Positions 52,021 through 63,607 are shown, counted from the first letter of the stretch. The stretch: 64,000 bases of DNA from Paramecium sonneborni (GCA_905182985.1 CAJJDN010000037.1:431500-495499); one strand, 5' to 3'. The notes: generated from the letters alone by a model not told the origin. Translations and numbers: made by a program.

Positions 52021-52983
52021 ATTAATTATATAGATCCACATATCCTCCAAAATAGATAAAAGTAACTAAAATATTTATTTTAATACAATTATCTAAATAA
52101 ATTATGAATTTCCATAAATAACCTAAAAAATATGAAATAAAAAATTTTTTTTTATATAATTAACTTTCTAAATATAAATTATTTCATCCTACTACCTATC
52201 TAAAAAATTTTTTAATTTTTCTGTAATTTCCTTTCAAACAAATTTCTCCATTAATGGATTGAAAAGGGTTCCTTTAAGCTTAAGTTACCATTAAATTTAA
52301 TATTATTAATTAAAATCATTCACTTCTTATTTTGACTTAAAAAAAACCATCATGATTTAAGGATTAACATATTAATGTATATGACATAGAATCCACAACC
52401 ATATCATTATTACTTTTTTCAAAATATAAAAAGGTCAAATCTTAAAGTACTTAGAAATGTTAAATAGAGAAGGTTTATTGAAATATTGAAGATTATTAGT
52501 CAAATTTATGAATATTTTATGATTAAGAATTAATGATTTTTATTTAAAATTAGTTATAATAATTATTTTGAAAGTTTCATGCAGTTAATACAAATAAAAA
52601 AGTCTTAAGATTACATTATATGGGCTTATAAAAATTTTAGAATTCAGATAATATTTTCAGTTAAAAAAAAAAGTGTTAGTCATATTAGGAGTATTAAAGG
52701 GAAAGGAAAATAATATAAATAGAATGAGTAGGAAGATTTAAATAATTTATAAAATATTTATAAGAATATCATTTAGTTTAAAAAAAGTATATATTTATAA
52801 TGAGTAATTATGAAATGAAATGGTAGAAAAAAGTGACTTATTAAATAAAATAATTTTATATAAAATCTAAATTAATCTAATCCATAGTTAAATTTTTTTT
52901 TTAAAGAATAAACCTTTTTTGATTAATGGGAGATTACATAAAAGCCTTAATTGAAACTTAAGTAATTGGAGCATTCAGAGTGG
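51905..52983. repeat. First copy of a 1,079-bp direct duplication abutting the N gap
   Basis: This block reappears at 53134-54212 with constant offset 1,229. It ends exactly where the 150 Ns begin. See the finding on assembly overlaps. Confidence 0.88.
52926..52983 (+). other. Duplicated first codons of the mitochondrial-carrier gene (assembly copy)
   Basis: The ATG and first 19 codons (MGDYIKALIETQ...) are identical to those at 54155 and cut off by the N run. Not a second gene. Confidence 0.88.
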
Positions 52984-53133
52984 NNNNNNNNNNNNNNNNN
53001 NNNNNNNNNNNNNNNNNNNNNNNNNNNNNNNNNNNNNNNNNNNNNNNNNNNNNNNNNNNNNNNNNNNNNNNNNNNNNNNNNNNNNNNNNNNNNNNNNNNN
53101 NNNNNNNNNNNNNNNNNNNNNNNNNNNNNNNNN
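52984..53133. other. Assembly gap of 150 Ns
   Basis: The run of n starts at the end of one repeat copy and ends at the start of the other, so its length is likely arbitrary and the true gap is negative (an overlap). Confidence 0.95.
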
Positions 53134-54212
53134 TAGCATATTCTTCCTTATTAGAATATACATATATATTATTCTTAGAATCATTTATAAATAAATTTGT
53201 TTCCACTAAATTTTCAGCCAACAAAATTCCTTTAATATTGAAATTTTCTATTAATTATATAGATCCACATATCCTCCAAAATAGATAAAAGTAACTAAAA
53301 TATTTATTTTAATACAATTATCTAAATAAATTATGAATTTCCATAAATAACCTAAAAAATATGAAATAAAAAATTTTTTTTTATATAATTAACTTTCTAA
53401 ATATAAATTATTTCATCCTACTACCTATCTAAAAAATTTTTTAATTTTTCTGTAATTTCCTTTCAAACAAATTTCTCCATTAATGGATTGAAAAGGGTTC
53501 CTTTAAGCTTAAGTTACCATTAAATTTAATATTATTAATTAAAATCATTCACTTCTTATTTTGACTTAAAAAAAACCATCATGATTTAAGGATTAACATA
53601 TTAATGTATATGACATAGAATCCACAACCATATCATTATTACTTTTTTCAAAATATAAAAAGGTCAAATCTTAAAGTACTTAGAAATGTTAAATAGAGAA
53701 GGTTTATTGAAATATTGAAGATTATTAGTCAAATTTATGAATATTTTATGATTAAGAATTAATGATTTTTATTTAAAATTAGTTATAATAATTATTTTGA
53801 AAGTTTCATGCAGTTAATACAAATAAAAAAGTCTTAAGATTACATTATATGGGCTTATAAAAATTTTAGAATTCAGATAATATTTTCAGTTAAAAAAAAA
53901 AGTGTTAGTCATATTAGGAGTATTAAAGGGAAAGGAAAATAATATAAATAGAATGAGTAGGAAGATTTAAATAATTTATAAAATATTTATAAGAATATCA
54001 TTTAGTTTAAAAAAAGTATATATTTATAATGAGTAATTATGAAATGAAATGGTAGAAAAAAGTGACTTATTAAATAAAATAATTTTATATAAAATCTAAA
54101 TTAATCTAATCCATAGTTAAATTTTTTTTTTAAAGAATAAACCTTTTTTGATTAATGGGAGATTACATAAAAGCCTTAATTGAAACTTAAGTAATTGGAG
54201 CATTCAGAGTGG
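53134..54212. repeat. Second copy of the 1,079-bp direct duplication
   Basis: Identical, as far as I compared, to 51905-52983. It begins directly after the Ns and continues into the rest of the mitochondrial-carrier gene. Confidence 0.88.
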
Positions 54213-55039
54213 CATTAACAATGCCTTTAGAACATGTACTTGATAGAATAAAGACCTATAAGTAATCTAAGCAAGGAATAACTTATATATAAGTATAATA
54301 ATGATTAAAGAGTATAGAGTTATTTGGATATAAAAGGAGCAAGAGGATTGATTGGATTATATGATGGGTTTTATCCAAGCTTTTTGAGAAATATGGTGAA
54401 ATAATATTATAGATGGCCTATGATGATTTTCATTCCTTCAATGTTGAATGATCATATCCATAATTAATCAATAAATAAAATAATTACAGGGGCTTCGATT
54501 GGATTATTTGAGAGTTGCATTATAACCCCATTTGAGAGATTGAAAACATTAAAGATGACTTCGATGGCTACAGGATTTGGATATCTTAAATATATAACTT
54601 TAGAATCTATATATGTAGGATTTAGAATTTAAACAACAAGATAAGTTGTTTCATGGACAAACTATTTATATTGGGATCATAAAGTTCGTTATGCATTAAA
54701 AGCAGAACCTGGATAACCACTTTCATTAGTTAATTCATTAATTGCATCATCTTTGAGTAGTATTCTTAACATTATAGCAGGTAATAATAATCTTATATAT
54801 TAGTTCATCCATTTGATACCATTAAAACTTTAGTCTAAATGGAAGGAAACTAAAATTATAGAAAAATCTCTTTGTATTAATCTTTTAAGATTGTTTATCA
54901 AAATTATGGTCTTAGAGGTTTATATGCAGGATGGTAAGCTAGAATTATAGCTTATTTTTGTCAAGCTCTTCTTACAACTCCAACTATAGATTATTTAGAA
55001 AGAAATTATGGGATTTCTAAAACTAAAAAATAATTATGA
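54155..55039 (+). CDS. Mitochondrial carrier family (SLC25) protein
   Basis: Three-repeat inner-membrane transporter, about 278 residues with introns at 54293-54317 (25 nt) and 54781-54803 (23 nt). Each repeat has the carrier signature position: MPLEHVLDRIKTYK in repeat 1, TPFERLKTLKM in repeat 2 and HPFDTIKTLVQMEG in repeat 3. Downstream glycine-rich partners are RGLIGLYDGFYPSFLRN in repeat 1 and LRGLYAGWQARI in repeat 3. Repeats 2 and 3 fit Px[DE]xx[KR]; repeat 1 has Leu where the basic residue is expected, so one salt bridge of the matrix gate is altered. Substrate cannot be told from the sequence. The start MGDYIKALIETQVIGAF leaves almost no N-terminal extension, usual for the family. Confidence 0.9.
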
Positions 55040-55154
55040 TGAGATTATTCTCATATCAATTTGTATATGTTGGTTGCATAATTTCATTTTATTTTCATAT
55101 TATCAACCTCTATAAATAATACTCTATATTTAAGTAATTTATTCTATTAATTAA

Positions 55155-56130
55155 TCATTTTCCCCAAAAATTTGATTCATTAGACTTTGGCATTTTTGAA
55201 TATTCAAATTTATTCAATTTCTCATCTTCCTTTTAAGCTACCCATAATGTTTTTTTTTAAACAACATCATTTAATCTTTTAGGTTCTCCAGGATACTCTC
55301 GAATAGCATTATTTTACCAAAAATCAAATGGATCATCCTTTGCATTTACATCTACAAATTTTTATTCATCAAACAATTTATTTTCTCTAGGCTTTCTTAA
55401 TTATTCTTAAACTACTTTTATTCTATATTCATCCTCTACTTTATTTTATAATCTAAATTTATTTAACATTAATATACTATCTTAAAGTCTAACCTTAAAT
55501 CTAAACTTATTATTCTAATCTTTTAATTTATTCATCTTTCTATTTTAATTATTGATCTTAATCTTTTACTTTTATTACTAACATTCTAAGTTAAGCATTT
55601 CTTTATCTAACTAAATCTCTCAATTTATCATTTTCATCTTCAGTCTTTCTTTTAGTAGTAGCTAAATTTAACAAAGCATTATCTATTGCAAATCTTATAT
55701 CATCTTCTTTGTCACTTTCCTCTTTTAACATTTCAATAACATTTTACACAGTATTGATATCCTTTTATGCTAATTCAATTTACTCATTTTCAAATTTATT
55801 TTCTTCTTATAATCCTTCAGCTAGTAATTATGCCTCTTATATTTCTCCATAAAGGTCATTTAAAAACTTGATTTCATTTGGATTTAAATCCCATGATTTA
55901 GCTGATACTGTATAGTTTTTAGATTAATTAAGTTTTTCTTCAGAATTTTCTTATTAACCTTTTTCATTATTTTTTGATTTGTTAAGTTCTTCTTTTAAAG
56001 ATTAATTCAAAATGGATTAATCATTTATTGAAGATTAAGATTTTGATTAATTTATTTAAGCTTAAGAACCATTTTTTGAAACGTTAGCTTAGGAGTTATT
56101 AATTTATTCTTTGCTTTTATTTTTATGCAT
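55155..56130 (-). CDS. Coiled-coil protein, probably cytoskeletal or ciliary
   Basis: It starts MHKNKSKEQINNSQANVSKN at 56130 and stops at TGA 55155-55157; a 25-nt intron (55453-55477) is required. About 315 residues. The first 80 are Ser/Asn/Gln-rich and disordered. SAKSWDLNPNEIKFLNDLYG leads into a long heptad-like helix (residues about 105-235) with EDDIRFAIDNALLNLATTKR and RDLVRQRNAQLRMLVIKVKD. The C-terminus has an ordered-looking, proline-containing segment, DDPFDFWQNNAIREYPGEPK, and ends SNESNFWGK. Coiled coil plus conserved-looking short tail is typical of ciliate basal-body or axonemal components; that is an inference from composition only. Confidence 0.75.
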
Positions 56131-56233
56131 AAATAATTAATTTTTGTTATATTATATAAATCCTTTTATATATTTAAATGGCATAATAAATATGGGGTTG
56201 TGTAGAATAATTATTTTATTTATCATCTAAAAT

Positions 56234-58813
56234 ATGTTGTAAGAACTAGGAAAAAATGAATTTAACTCTAAGTATAGAGATTGTACAATGAGCTAAAATA
56301 AACTCTTCACTACTTATTCAATTTGCAAAAAAGGAAAAGACACATATTGGATAAAATAAAGAATCATAAAAGGAGAATTTGCAGATTAATTTCTAGAAGA
56401 AATCAAAAAAGAAATTTAACAATAATGTTTATTTCATAAAAATTACCCAAAGTCAACTTTATAAATTTAAGATTTCACTTCATACAGAGATGAAAATAAT
56501 TCTATTGTCATTAAAATCGCATATCTCAATGATGATAAATGTATACCTATTTTAGATTATGCAAAAACAATTTAGAATGATTAAAAGGGATTAGAACTGA
56601 AAAATAGATTAAGTTCTTAATTATTAGAGATTTTAAAAAATCTATTTTCTTCGAATATTTCACACTTAAATATTAAACCTAATAATTTATTATTGTTAGA
56701 TTTGGAGGTTTTCTTAACTGATTTTGGAAGTAATAGAACATTTTATTAAAATTACATAAATTAATTTACTAGTAGAGAAGAGTAGTAATGGCAACGTGAA
56801 TACTACTATTATAATCCTAAAGATGTATTAGATATAATCAAAAATGATATAGATTATGATCTGAGAACTGAAGAATTGAAAAAATTCCAAATATCGATTA
56901 ATTAAGAAAACAAATCAAGAAAGATTGAAACAATACTTAATAATGGTTTAAATACCTCTGATTTAGATTCTTGGGCAATTGGAATAACTATAATTTAAAT
57001 ATATCTTCCTGAGGAAATTCAAAGAGATTTAAATTCCTTCTTTGGAATGAATAACCAAAAATTAGATCAAAAAATATAAGAAATTATCAAAATTGACTCT
57101 AAAATTGGTAATCAGTTAAAAGATTTATTTTATTCTAATAAAATTTAAAAACCTACATTACAAAATATTAATTTATCTCAAAATATTAATTTATCTCAAA
57201 TTATAAATATTTATAATTAGAAAAATAACAAAGTAGTCAACCCTCCTTTAAATAATAATGTATAAAAAATTGTAAAAGAAAACTCAGCATTAATTGAAAT
57301 ACCTCAAACCCAAGTAATAAATAAAAATAATGATTAAAACAAAATAGTATTTTACCATAACGAGTTTATTTTAAAATTATAAAACTTTATGCTTAAATTA
57401 GAAGGACAAAAAATTCCTAAACTTAAAGATTTTTTAGAAGAAATGAACGAGGATTTAAAACTTTAAAAATTTTTGGATTTCCATGAATTGTTATAACTTG
57501 ATATTATGGAACTTTCAATTTATATAAAATAACTTAATGAAATTTTGAGAAATTATAATGAATAACAAGATAAGAAAAATTTGATTGAACAAAATATATT
57601 TCTGGCTGAAAATAGGTGTTTGGCATTAGAATATTACTACAAAAAGGAATAATCATAAGAAAATAAAGGTTAAAAGGAAGAATTACCAGAAGAAAACATA
57701 ATTTACTATTATAATAAATCAGAATTAACCATGATTCAGTACATGAAAAAGTTTTAAATTCCATTAGATGAAACAGATAGAAAAAAAAAGAAATAAGACG
57801 AATACTTTTCATTTTAAAAGATTAAAGACTTAATTAAATTAAGAAAAAAAGAAATGAAACTTGAGGCAAATATTAGTATAATTATGGGTATGGAATAATA
57901 AAAAATAACATCAATTTATTATCTACAAAAATATACAAATAAAAATTAATAGATCTTCGATGATAAGTTATTATAAAAAAGAAAATTTGGTTATGAAATA
58001 TTTCCATTTAACAGATAATTAAAAACTAGAACTAAGGTTAGAGATTATATTAAATTTAAGAAACCAGAATATTTATTGACATAAAAAGAGTTTGATTCTA
58101 TATCTACAAAAATATAAAGGGAATATTAGTAAGCATTATATAGTTGTTTAGATAATTTAATTAAGCAAAAAGCAAAATAAGAAGAAATTAAGAAATAAAT
58201 AACAGTAATCAATGAAATTTTTCCATATCTCAAATTTACACTTAAAAGCTCATATATAAAATTGATTTTATAATATGATATGTTGCCATCAGGATTAAAT
58301 AAATATGTAACTACATATTTCAAACAAAAATTCAGCTCTATTTTGAAAGTAAACCTTTAATATTTTGAATATTTAAAATAATTTGATGAAATGAAATTTT
58401 TGGAAACTTATAAAGGGTTTTTAGTAAATGAAAAATATCATGGTTTAGGGTTTAGAAAAATAGATGAAAATACTTTGTAATTTGGAATATTTAATTATGG
58501 ATAATTACTATGGGGTTGGGAAATAGCCTAAAATAATTAATCAATTAATCTATATAAAGGAGAATTCAATAACTCTAAATAAGTTAGAGGAATTCAAAAA
58601 GTATTTAAACCAGAAACTATTGGAGATAGTTGTTTCTATGAATATACCCAAAAAAAAACATTATTATTTGAAAATAATCAATATGTTACATCTGAAATAG
58701 AAAAAGGATTTAAATAACTAATTGAATAAAATAATATCTAAAAGAATGGATAGTAAACAATAGTTGATAATAAATAATATTAATCATTAAATTAGGCTAA
58801 TTATTAAAATTGA
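56234..58813 (+). CDS. Pseudokinase-like protein with C-terminal MORN-like segment
   Basis: Uninterrupted frame of 859 codons from ATG 56234 to TGA 58811-58813; an earlier ATG at 56178 is out of frame. The N-terminal 250 residues resemble a protein kinase: KDTYWIKQRIIKGEFADQF, SIVIKIAYLNDDKCIPIL, ISHLNIKPNNLLLLDLEVFL then TDFGS, PKDVLDI and SDLDSWAIGITIIQIYL. The catalytic loop reads HLNIKPNN where active kinases have HRDLKPxN, so the catalytic Asp is Asn; the DFG is kept. A long Gln/Lys-rich helical middle region follows (MIQYMKKFQIPLDETDRKK...). Near the C-terminus MORN-like pieces appear: YKGFLVNEKYHGLGFRKI and LWGWEIAQ...LYKGEFNNSKQVRGIQ. It is likely a scaffold rather than an enzyme. Partners unknown. 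Confidence 0.82.
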
Positions 58814-59631
58814 TTAAGTTTAATGTTCAGAATTAATTTTTTATTTCTATTAATTAATTTATAATTAAAAATTTTAAACCAAAAAAAAAGAATTATATAT
58901 TATCTCCCAACCATTTTATTTGAGTTTGTTAATTTATTCGTTGAAAAAAATCACCATAATATAGGATGAAGTATAGAATAATAAAAAATAATTTATTTGA
59001 AGTATAAGATTTAAAAGGAAGATTAATTAGAGAATATCTGTAATAATATATTTAATAAACATAATAATCACAAATTATATATCAAATAAGAATTATTAAC
59101 TCTTGAATTCTTTGTTATATATTCATTTATTATATAAATATTAGCTCCTAATCAAATAGATCTTAAAGTATTTGCTTTTACTGCTGATAAATTTCATAGA
59201 AATATACTATTTAAGATATAAAGAGTTATCCAATGTTTATTTTTTAAGAGTATATTAAATTATTAAATAATTTGCTTGTCTCTCAGATACTTATAAATTT
59301 TTATTCATACTGTTAATGGATCAATTTATACTGAAATGTAATGATTTTATTTCTTTTAAAACAATTTAAAAAGTTTGACATACTTTAAATATGTAATTAT
59401 TAAGAACAAAAATGAAAAATATTCATAATGTGTTATAGTATTATGGAAAGTTTAGAATGGTCAAATAAAATAGATGATATTTCTTTGATTTTTATATTTC
59501 CATAATTATTTAAATACTGATTTATTTTTCATTCTTACATTTATTATTTAAAATATTTCTATTCTTATTTTTTAAATTAATATTAATATTAATATTTTTA
59601 ATATAATATAATAATAAAAATAAAAAATTTA
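58814..59631. other. Intergenic, possible coding debris
   Basis: AT-rich stretch between the pseudokinase gene and the tRNA. Around 59140-59220 the plus strand reads LAPNQIDLKVFAFTADKFHR, protein-like but flanked by TGAs, so perhaps a pseudogene scrap. Alternating AT repeats (aatattaatattaatatt) lie near 59575-59600. Nothing else is seen. Confidence 0.45.
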
Positions 59632-59705
59632 CGCCCGAACAGGGTCTCGATCCCTGGACCTAGAGATTAAGAGTCTCTCGCTCTACCAAGCTGAGCTATC
59701 CGGGC
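59632..59705 (-). tRNA. tRNA-Lys (anticodon CUU)
   Basis: A 74-nt intronless tRNA on the minus strand. The acceptor stem pairs GCCCGGA with TTCGGGC (one G-U), followed by unpaired discriminator G. The D-arm is GCTC...GAGC with the GG dinucleotide. The anticodon arm is AGAGA-CTCTTAA-TCTCT, giving CUU at positions 34-36 after U33 (lysine). The T-stem is CAGGG/CCCTG. CCA is not encoded, as expected in eukaryotes. The T-loop reads ATCGAGA, with A instead of T at position 54, a little unusual for an elongator tRNA. On the 3' side of the gene (plus-strand bases just below 59632) there is a T-run, as needed for RNA polymerase III termination. Confidence 0.95.
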
Positions 59706-59787
59706 GTATTAAATAAATTATTCTCTATTTTCTTATGAAAGGATAGAAACTTTAACATTTTTTATATTATTATATATAATCTTATTT

Positions 59788-61264
59788 TCATTATAAGAGC
59801 TGCAAAAACAATTGAAATAGATCTTAAAATTTGGGATCTTTATTGTCATTATATATTAACTCTATTTTAGGTTATATCTTTTTGATATCCTCTATTACTT
59901 TCTTACTTTGAACCTCTTTTGCATAATTCAAAAATCTACAAAGACTATCCATAAATATCTTTAAAACCACTGTATCTACTTCATCAATGAAATTTCCTAT
60001 TATATCAATCGTTCCTAATTCTATCAGGGTTTAAAACACTAAGTTATCTCCTGTTTTTTAAAGGTTTTATATGACTTAAATACAATTTTACTTTTCTTGT
60101 AAAACCGATGCTATCAATCCATTTATAATTCTATTTATGATTTTATGTTTCACTATTTTATTAGATATTTGACGATCATTATAAGCTAAATTTATCACTA
60201 TCAAAAATGATAATTTTCTTATCTATTTCTTTCTATTATTACTATATTCCAATGCAATGTCTAAAATGTCCTATTCAATTAAATACTTAATTTATATTAT
60301 AATAAATACATTCGAAAAACTTATTGTTTCTGTTAATGAAAATTACTTTAATACTTGCAAAGTTGTTTCTTCATATTCTCCTTTTAAAGTTGTAAAAACA
60401 TATTTTACTATTTTTGAACTCATTAAATAGTTATCAATTTCTTCATTTTGTTAATATAATACTGTTAAAGGATGTAATATTTCATTTTGTAAAATATCAC
60501 ATTCACTTTTGTTAACACCTTTTTCTAAGATTTTAAAGCAAGTCATTCTCTAATAAAAAGTTTATTGTAATATTTACGTCTTTAATGTTTAAATTATGAT
60601 TATCCATAACATAACATATATTATGCATACAAAAACATATGTTTCTATAGAGATTACTATCAGTTAATGAACTTAGCTCCAATAATCGATCGAAGCATTT
60701 GACTAAAAATTAGCAAATTTCAGGCCATTTTGTAGCTATATTTCCTAAATATATAAGAATCTATAAAATTATATAAAACAATACATCGCTTAAGTCTTAA
60801 GGGTCTGTTAATGATAAAAGTAATTGATATGAAATTTCTAAAGATTGAAGTAGGTATTATGGTTATTATTATAAAAACATAGGGTGATTACAGGAATTGG
60901 CTAAAGTTCTAATTACTTCACATTAAACTTCTTTTATCATCAAACTGGGGATGCTATGCTATAAATAATTATTTGTGATTAAAAATTCTTAATTTTAAAC
61001 AAGTTAGACATTATTGTTGATTGAAACACAATTAAATGCAAATTAATGGAGCTACCTTAACTCTTAAATTTTCTGATTCAATTAACATTGTTAAATTTAT
61101 GATATTAAGTTAGTTAATTCTAAATCATCTTTTTCTTTCATTTCATTCTGTTATCGAATTAGAATCCTTTTTTAGTTGAAAATTCGTTCTCTATCCATTC
61201 TACGAATTTCAGATCTAAAAGCTTCTTTCTTTTATGCTGCATATTCTTAAGGATTAATAAACAT
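59788..61264 (-). CDS. Importin-alpha-like armadillo-repeat protein
   Basis: It starts MFINPQEYAAQKKEAFRSEI at 61264; one 28-nt intron (60550-60577) and stop TGA 59788-59790 give about 480 residues. The N-terminus RRMDRERIFNQKRILIRQQ is basic and resembles an importin-beta-binding segment. The body is a chain of short helices typical of ARM repeats: CEVIRTLANSCNHPMFLQQQ, YIILQILIYLGNIATKWPEI, LYRNICFCMHNICYV, IRKLSFLIVINLAYNDRQI, LVFQTLIELGTIDIIGNFID. The AWALSNIA-type repeat signatures of true importin-alpha are eroded, so this is a divergent member or another ARM protein. A role in nuclear import is plausible but unproven. Confidence 0.7.
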
Positions 61265-61700
61265 ACAATAATATAATCAATTAAATTATTTAAACTACTT
61301 TTACTATTTTTTCTTATTTTTATTATATTTATTATTATTAATCTTTTTCTTATTAGCTGATTCTATTGAACATTTTTCTTATTAGCTGATTCTATTGAAC
61401 ATTTTGAATATTGCGAAGAGGAATCTTATTAATGATATTTTTATATTGTTTTTTATGTTTTATGTGGTAAATTTTAAGTTTATTCTTTAAAATATTTTTA
61501 TGAATATGAATGTTAATAATCATGATGATGTTATTTATAATGTTATTTATAATGATTTGAATGATGATGTTAATTAGAAGAATGATCAATTTTATTAATT
61601 TTTCTTTTTCTTAATACTCTTTTCCCTCGTAATAAAGGAAATTATATTTTTGATATCCTATAAAGAAGCTATTCAAATGTCTCTTTTCTTGACAATTTAA
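61265..61700 (-). other. His/Gln-rich open frame, possible C-terminal part of the CCHC gene
   Basis: Minus-strand frame overlapping the CCHC stop (ATGA overlap). It reads basic RGKRVLRKRKINK, then His/Asn-rich DHSSNQHHHSNHYKQHYKQH. It stays open past the 29-bp tandem repeat at 61344-61401 and into the importin gene. It may be a low-complexity tail that belongs to the zinc-knuckle gene after a frameshift or unseen intron, or plain chance in AT-rich DNA. Confidence 0.35.
61344..61401. repeat. Two perfect 29-bp tandem copies
   Basis: The unit at 61344-61372 is repeated without change at 61373-61401. 29 is not a multiple of three, so any frame crossing it reads the two copies differently. Confidence 0.95.
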
Positions 61701-62090
61701 TCATAAAAGATCTTTGAGTCTTTACTTATCTTTTTCTTATAGATTATCATCATCTATAATGATAACATTACAATCTCTAGATTTATGTCCCTTTTTATAA
61801 CATCTATGACATTTTATCAAGATTAAAGTATCTATTCTAAACTTCAACTGATTCAAAACCTTCTTCTTTATTTTCATCTTTTTTTATTAATCTGACTATC
61901 TTATCTACTAAATTAGTTTATTATGTGATTCTATCTTTGCTTTGATTATACACATTATAAATTCTTGAATCTTAGTCTCCCACTCTTTATGATCTAACTT
62001 AATTATCTGATATGGAACATAATGAATTAGCTTCTAATACATAAATTGTTGCCAAGAAATTTATGAAATCAAACTAATTGTAAAGACCAT
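61701..62090 (-). CDS. CCHC zinc-knuckle protein (possibly incomplete model)
   Basis: Frame of 129 codons from an ATG at 62090 (MVFTISLISQISWQQF) to TGA 61701-61703. Continuous reading gives IHYVPYQIIKLDHKEWETKI, a lysine-rich segment, then LIKCHRCYKKGHKSRDCNV, a perfect C-x2-C-x4-H-x4-C knuckle with the usual Gly before His, and IIIDDDNLQEKDKQRLKDLL. Such knuckles bind single-stranded nucleic acid. An in-frame TGA immediately precedes the ATG, so any upstream exon would need an intron. A neighbouring frame just upstream (EYDNYNINSQYKQINEWSLQL) looks protein-like, so the true gene may begin further upstream. It lies downstream of a small ubiquitin-like gene on the same strand. Confidence 0.55.
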
Positions 62091-62421
62091 TCATTAATTT
62101 ATTTATATTGAGAATTTATATTATAATTATCATACTCATATAAGTACATCATTTCTTATAATGAAATTCATATTATCTATAACAATCTTTTCTTTTTATT
62201 TATTCTTATAACAATAATATATTTTTATCTTATATCAAATAAATTTAATATATTTTTTATACTCAGTATCCTTAGAAACTTAAGATTATCCTTTTATAAC
62301 TATCCTTTCTTCTTATTTCTACCTACCTTTATTTACACTATATATTAAAGAGCTCTTGGCTATCTGTAGTTTTATTTGATAAACACTTTAACATTTTTAA
62401 ATTATATTCAATTGTAATACA

Positions 62422-62709
62422 TCACTAACTTAATCCTCCTTTTTAAATAATGATCAATTCAATTGTATCATTATTATTTACTCCTTATTACTTAAATGGA
62501 ATGTAAGCATCAAGCGTTTTCGTATTAAACTTAAATGCTAAATAATTTGGATTTTATGAATTTGGATTTTATGAATTTGGATCAGGATTTGGTATCACTT
62601 ATTCTTAAAATTCATTCATTAAATCTAATGGAGTTTTTGTATAATCTAACGTCACTCTAAACTTCTTATTTAATTCCTCACAAATAATCGTACATTAGAG
62701 TTCTGCCAT
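62422..62709 (-). CDS. Small protein with apparent ubiquitin-like fold and near-terminal Gly-Gly
   Basis: Intronless frame of 95 codons starting MAELQCTIICEELNKKFRVT at 62709, TGA 62422-62424. The pattern fits a beta-grasp: two strands (LQCTIICEELN, KKFRVTLDYTK), a helix (PLDLMNEFQEQVI), a five-residue NSQNP repeat insert, a strand (YLAFKFNTKTL) and a last strand DTIELIIIQKGG followed by only LSQ. Ubiquitin family members end their last strand in LRLRGG or similar, often with a short tail removed by processing. Residues of the ubiquitin Ile44 patch are not recognisable. The assignment rests on predicted strand order and the C-terminal diglycine. The gene could instead be the first exon of a longer gene joined to the zinc knuckle. 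Confidence 0.6.
62546..62582. repeat. 15-bp tandem repeat inside the small UBL gene
   Basis: Two and a half copies of a 15-bp unit encode the NSQNP repeat in the predicted insert of the ubiquitin-like protein; being a multiple of three, it keeps the frame. Confidence 0.85.
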
Positions 62710-63112
62710 CTTTATTTTATAATTTCTATTAATTAATTTTATCTCTAATTATAAAAATTATCGATACTTCTATTCTCAACAAAGAAAATGTCTTATTTTC
62801 ATTTAGTGAACTAAGAAATTTTAATAACAACTACTGAAATTATCACTCATATATTTAATCAAATTCATTTTATTAAGAAATTTTTTTTATATTATTGAAT
62901 TTTTCTTTCAAAAATTAATAATATAAATAAGAAGTTTGAGTAAAATAATTAAAAACTAAATCAATTGTATCTACATGCTTTTTGTTTAGATTAATTCTAC
63001 CCTTTTCTTATTTAATAGAATTCTATTTTTCTACAAAATTCTAATCATGTATTTAATATTTGATGATAAACTAAATGAAAAGAATTTGTGAACAATATAA
63101 AATAATCTTTTT
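62710..63112. other. Intergenic, nothing recognised
   Basis: AT-rich spacer between two minus-strand small genes. It should contain the promoter of the gene at 62709. Confidence 0.45.
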
Positions 63113-63607
63113 TCATTTTCCTGCATCATTTATGACATTAGCCTGTATAGTGGCATTCTTTATAATTTTTTAATTGAATAAATAATTATTAGGGGAGATA
63201 ATTTCTCCATCTTTGAGGAACGAAAATCTCTTCTTCGTACTAAATAATTGATTAAGTTATATTTCTAAGTCCAATGTTGTCATTTAAGATGTCACCTTAA
63301 TTGAATATTGTTGAGCTTTTGAATTTACTATTATTATAATTGGAGCCACAAATTCAAATATTATTTATCTACCACTATTAACCCCTTGTTGAATCAATGG
63401 TGTATTTAAATCCAGCAGTTTTTTTTCAAAATAAAGATCAAGATCATAATCCTTTTAATCATATTATTAGAGCATTTCTTCCTTTAATTATTATCCAATA
63501 GTTTAGTTATTGATGAATATTTTTAAGATTTTTTTTTCTGGTAAGTTTTTAAGATCAGGAATTTCACCCTAAATAATTATTTCGCTGTCCCCTTATAATT
63601 GAAACAT
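63113..63607 (-). CDS. Protein with two tandem ubiquitin-like units
   Basis: Frame of 164 codons from ATG 63607 (MFQLQGDSEIIIQGEIPDL) to TGA 63113-63115. Unit 1: KKILKIFINNQTIGQQLKEE, YDQKDYDLDLYFEKKLLDLN, TPLIQQGVNSGRQIIFEFVA. Unit 2: IIIIVNSKAQQYSIKVTSQM, TTLDLEIQLNQLFSTKKRFS, FLKDGEIISPNNYLF and IIKNATIQANVIND. In both, a strand pair, a helix and a phrase like 'L..L..G......I.F' correspond to the ubiquitin order, including the late 'G(V)xxxxxI' turn shared with the neighbouring small UBL protein (QQGVNNNDTIELIII versus QQGVNSGRQIIFEFV). That shared phrase suggests common origin. No C-terminal diglycine, so a binding rather than conjugating role is more likely. Confidence 0.6.

Noticed and set aside
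61392..61589. Minus-strand ORF of Ile/Asn runs
   Set aside because: Alternative frame of simple AT repeats; a His-rich frame over the same DNA is at least as plausible.
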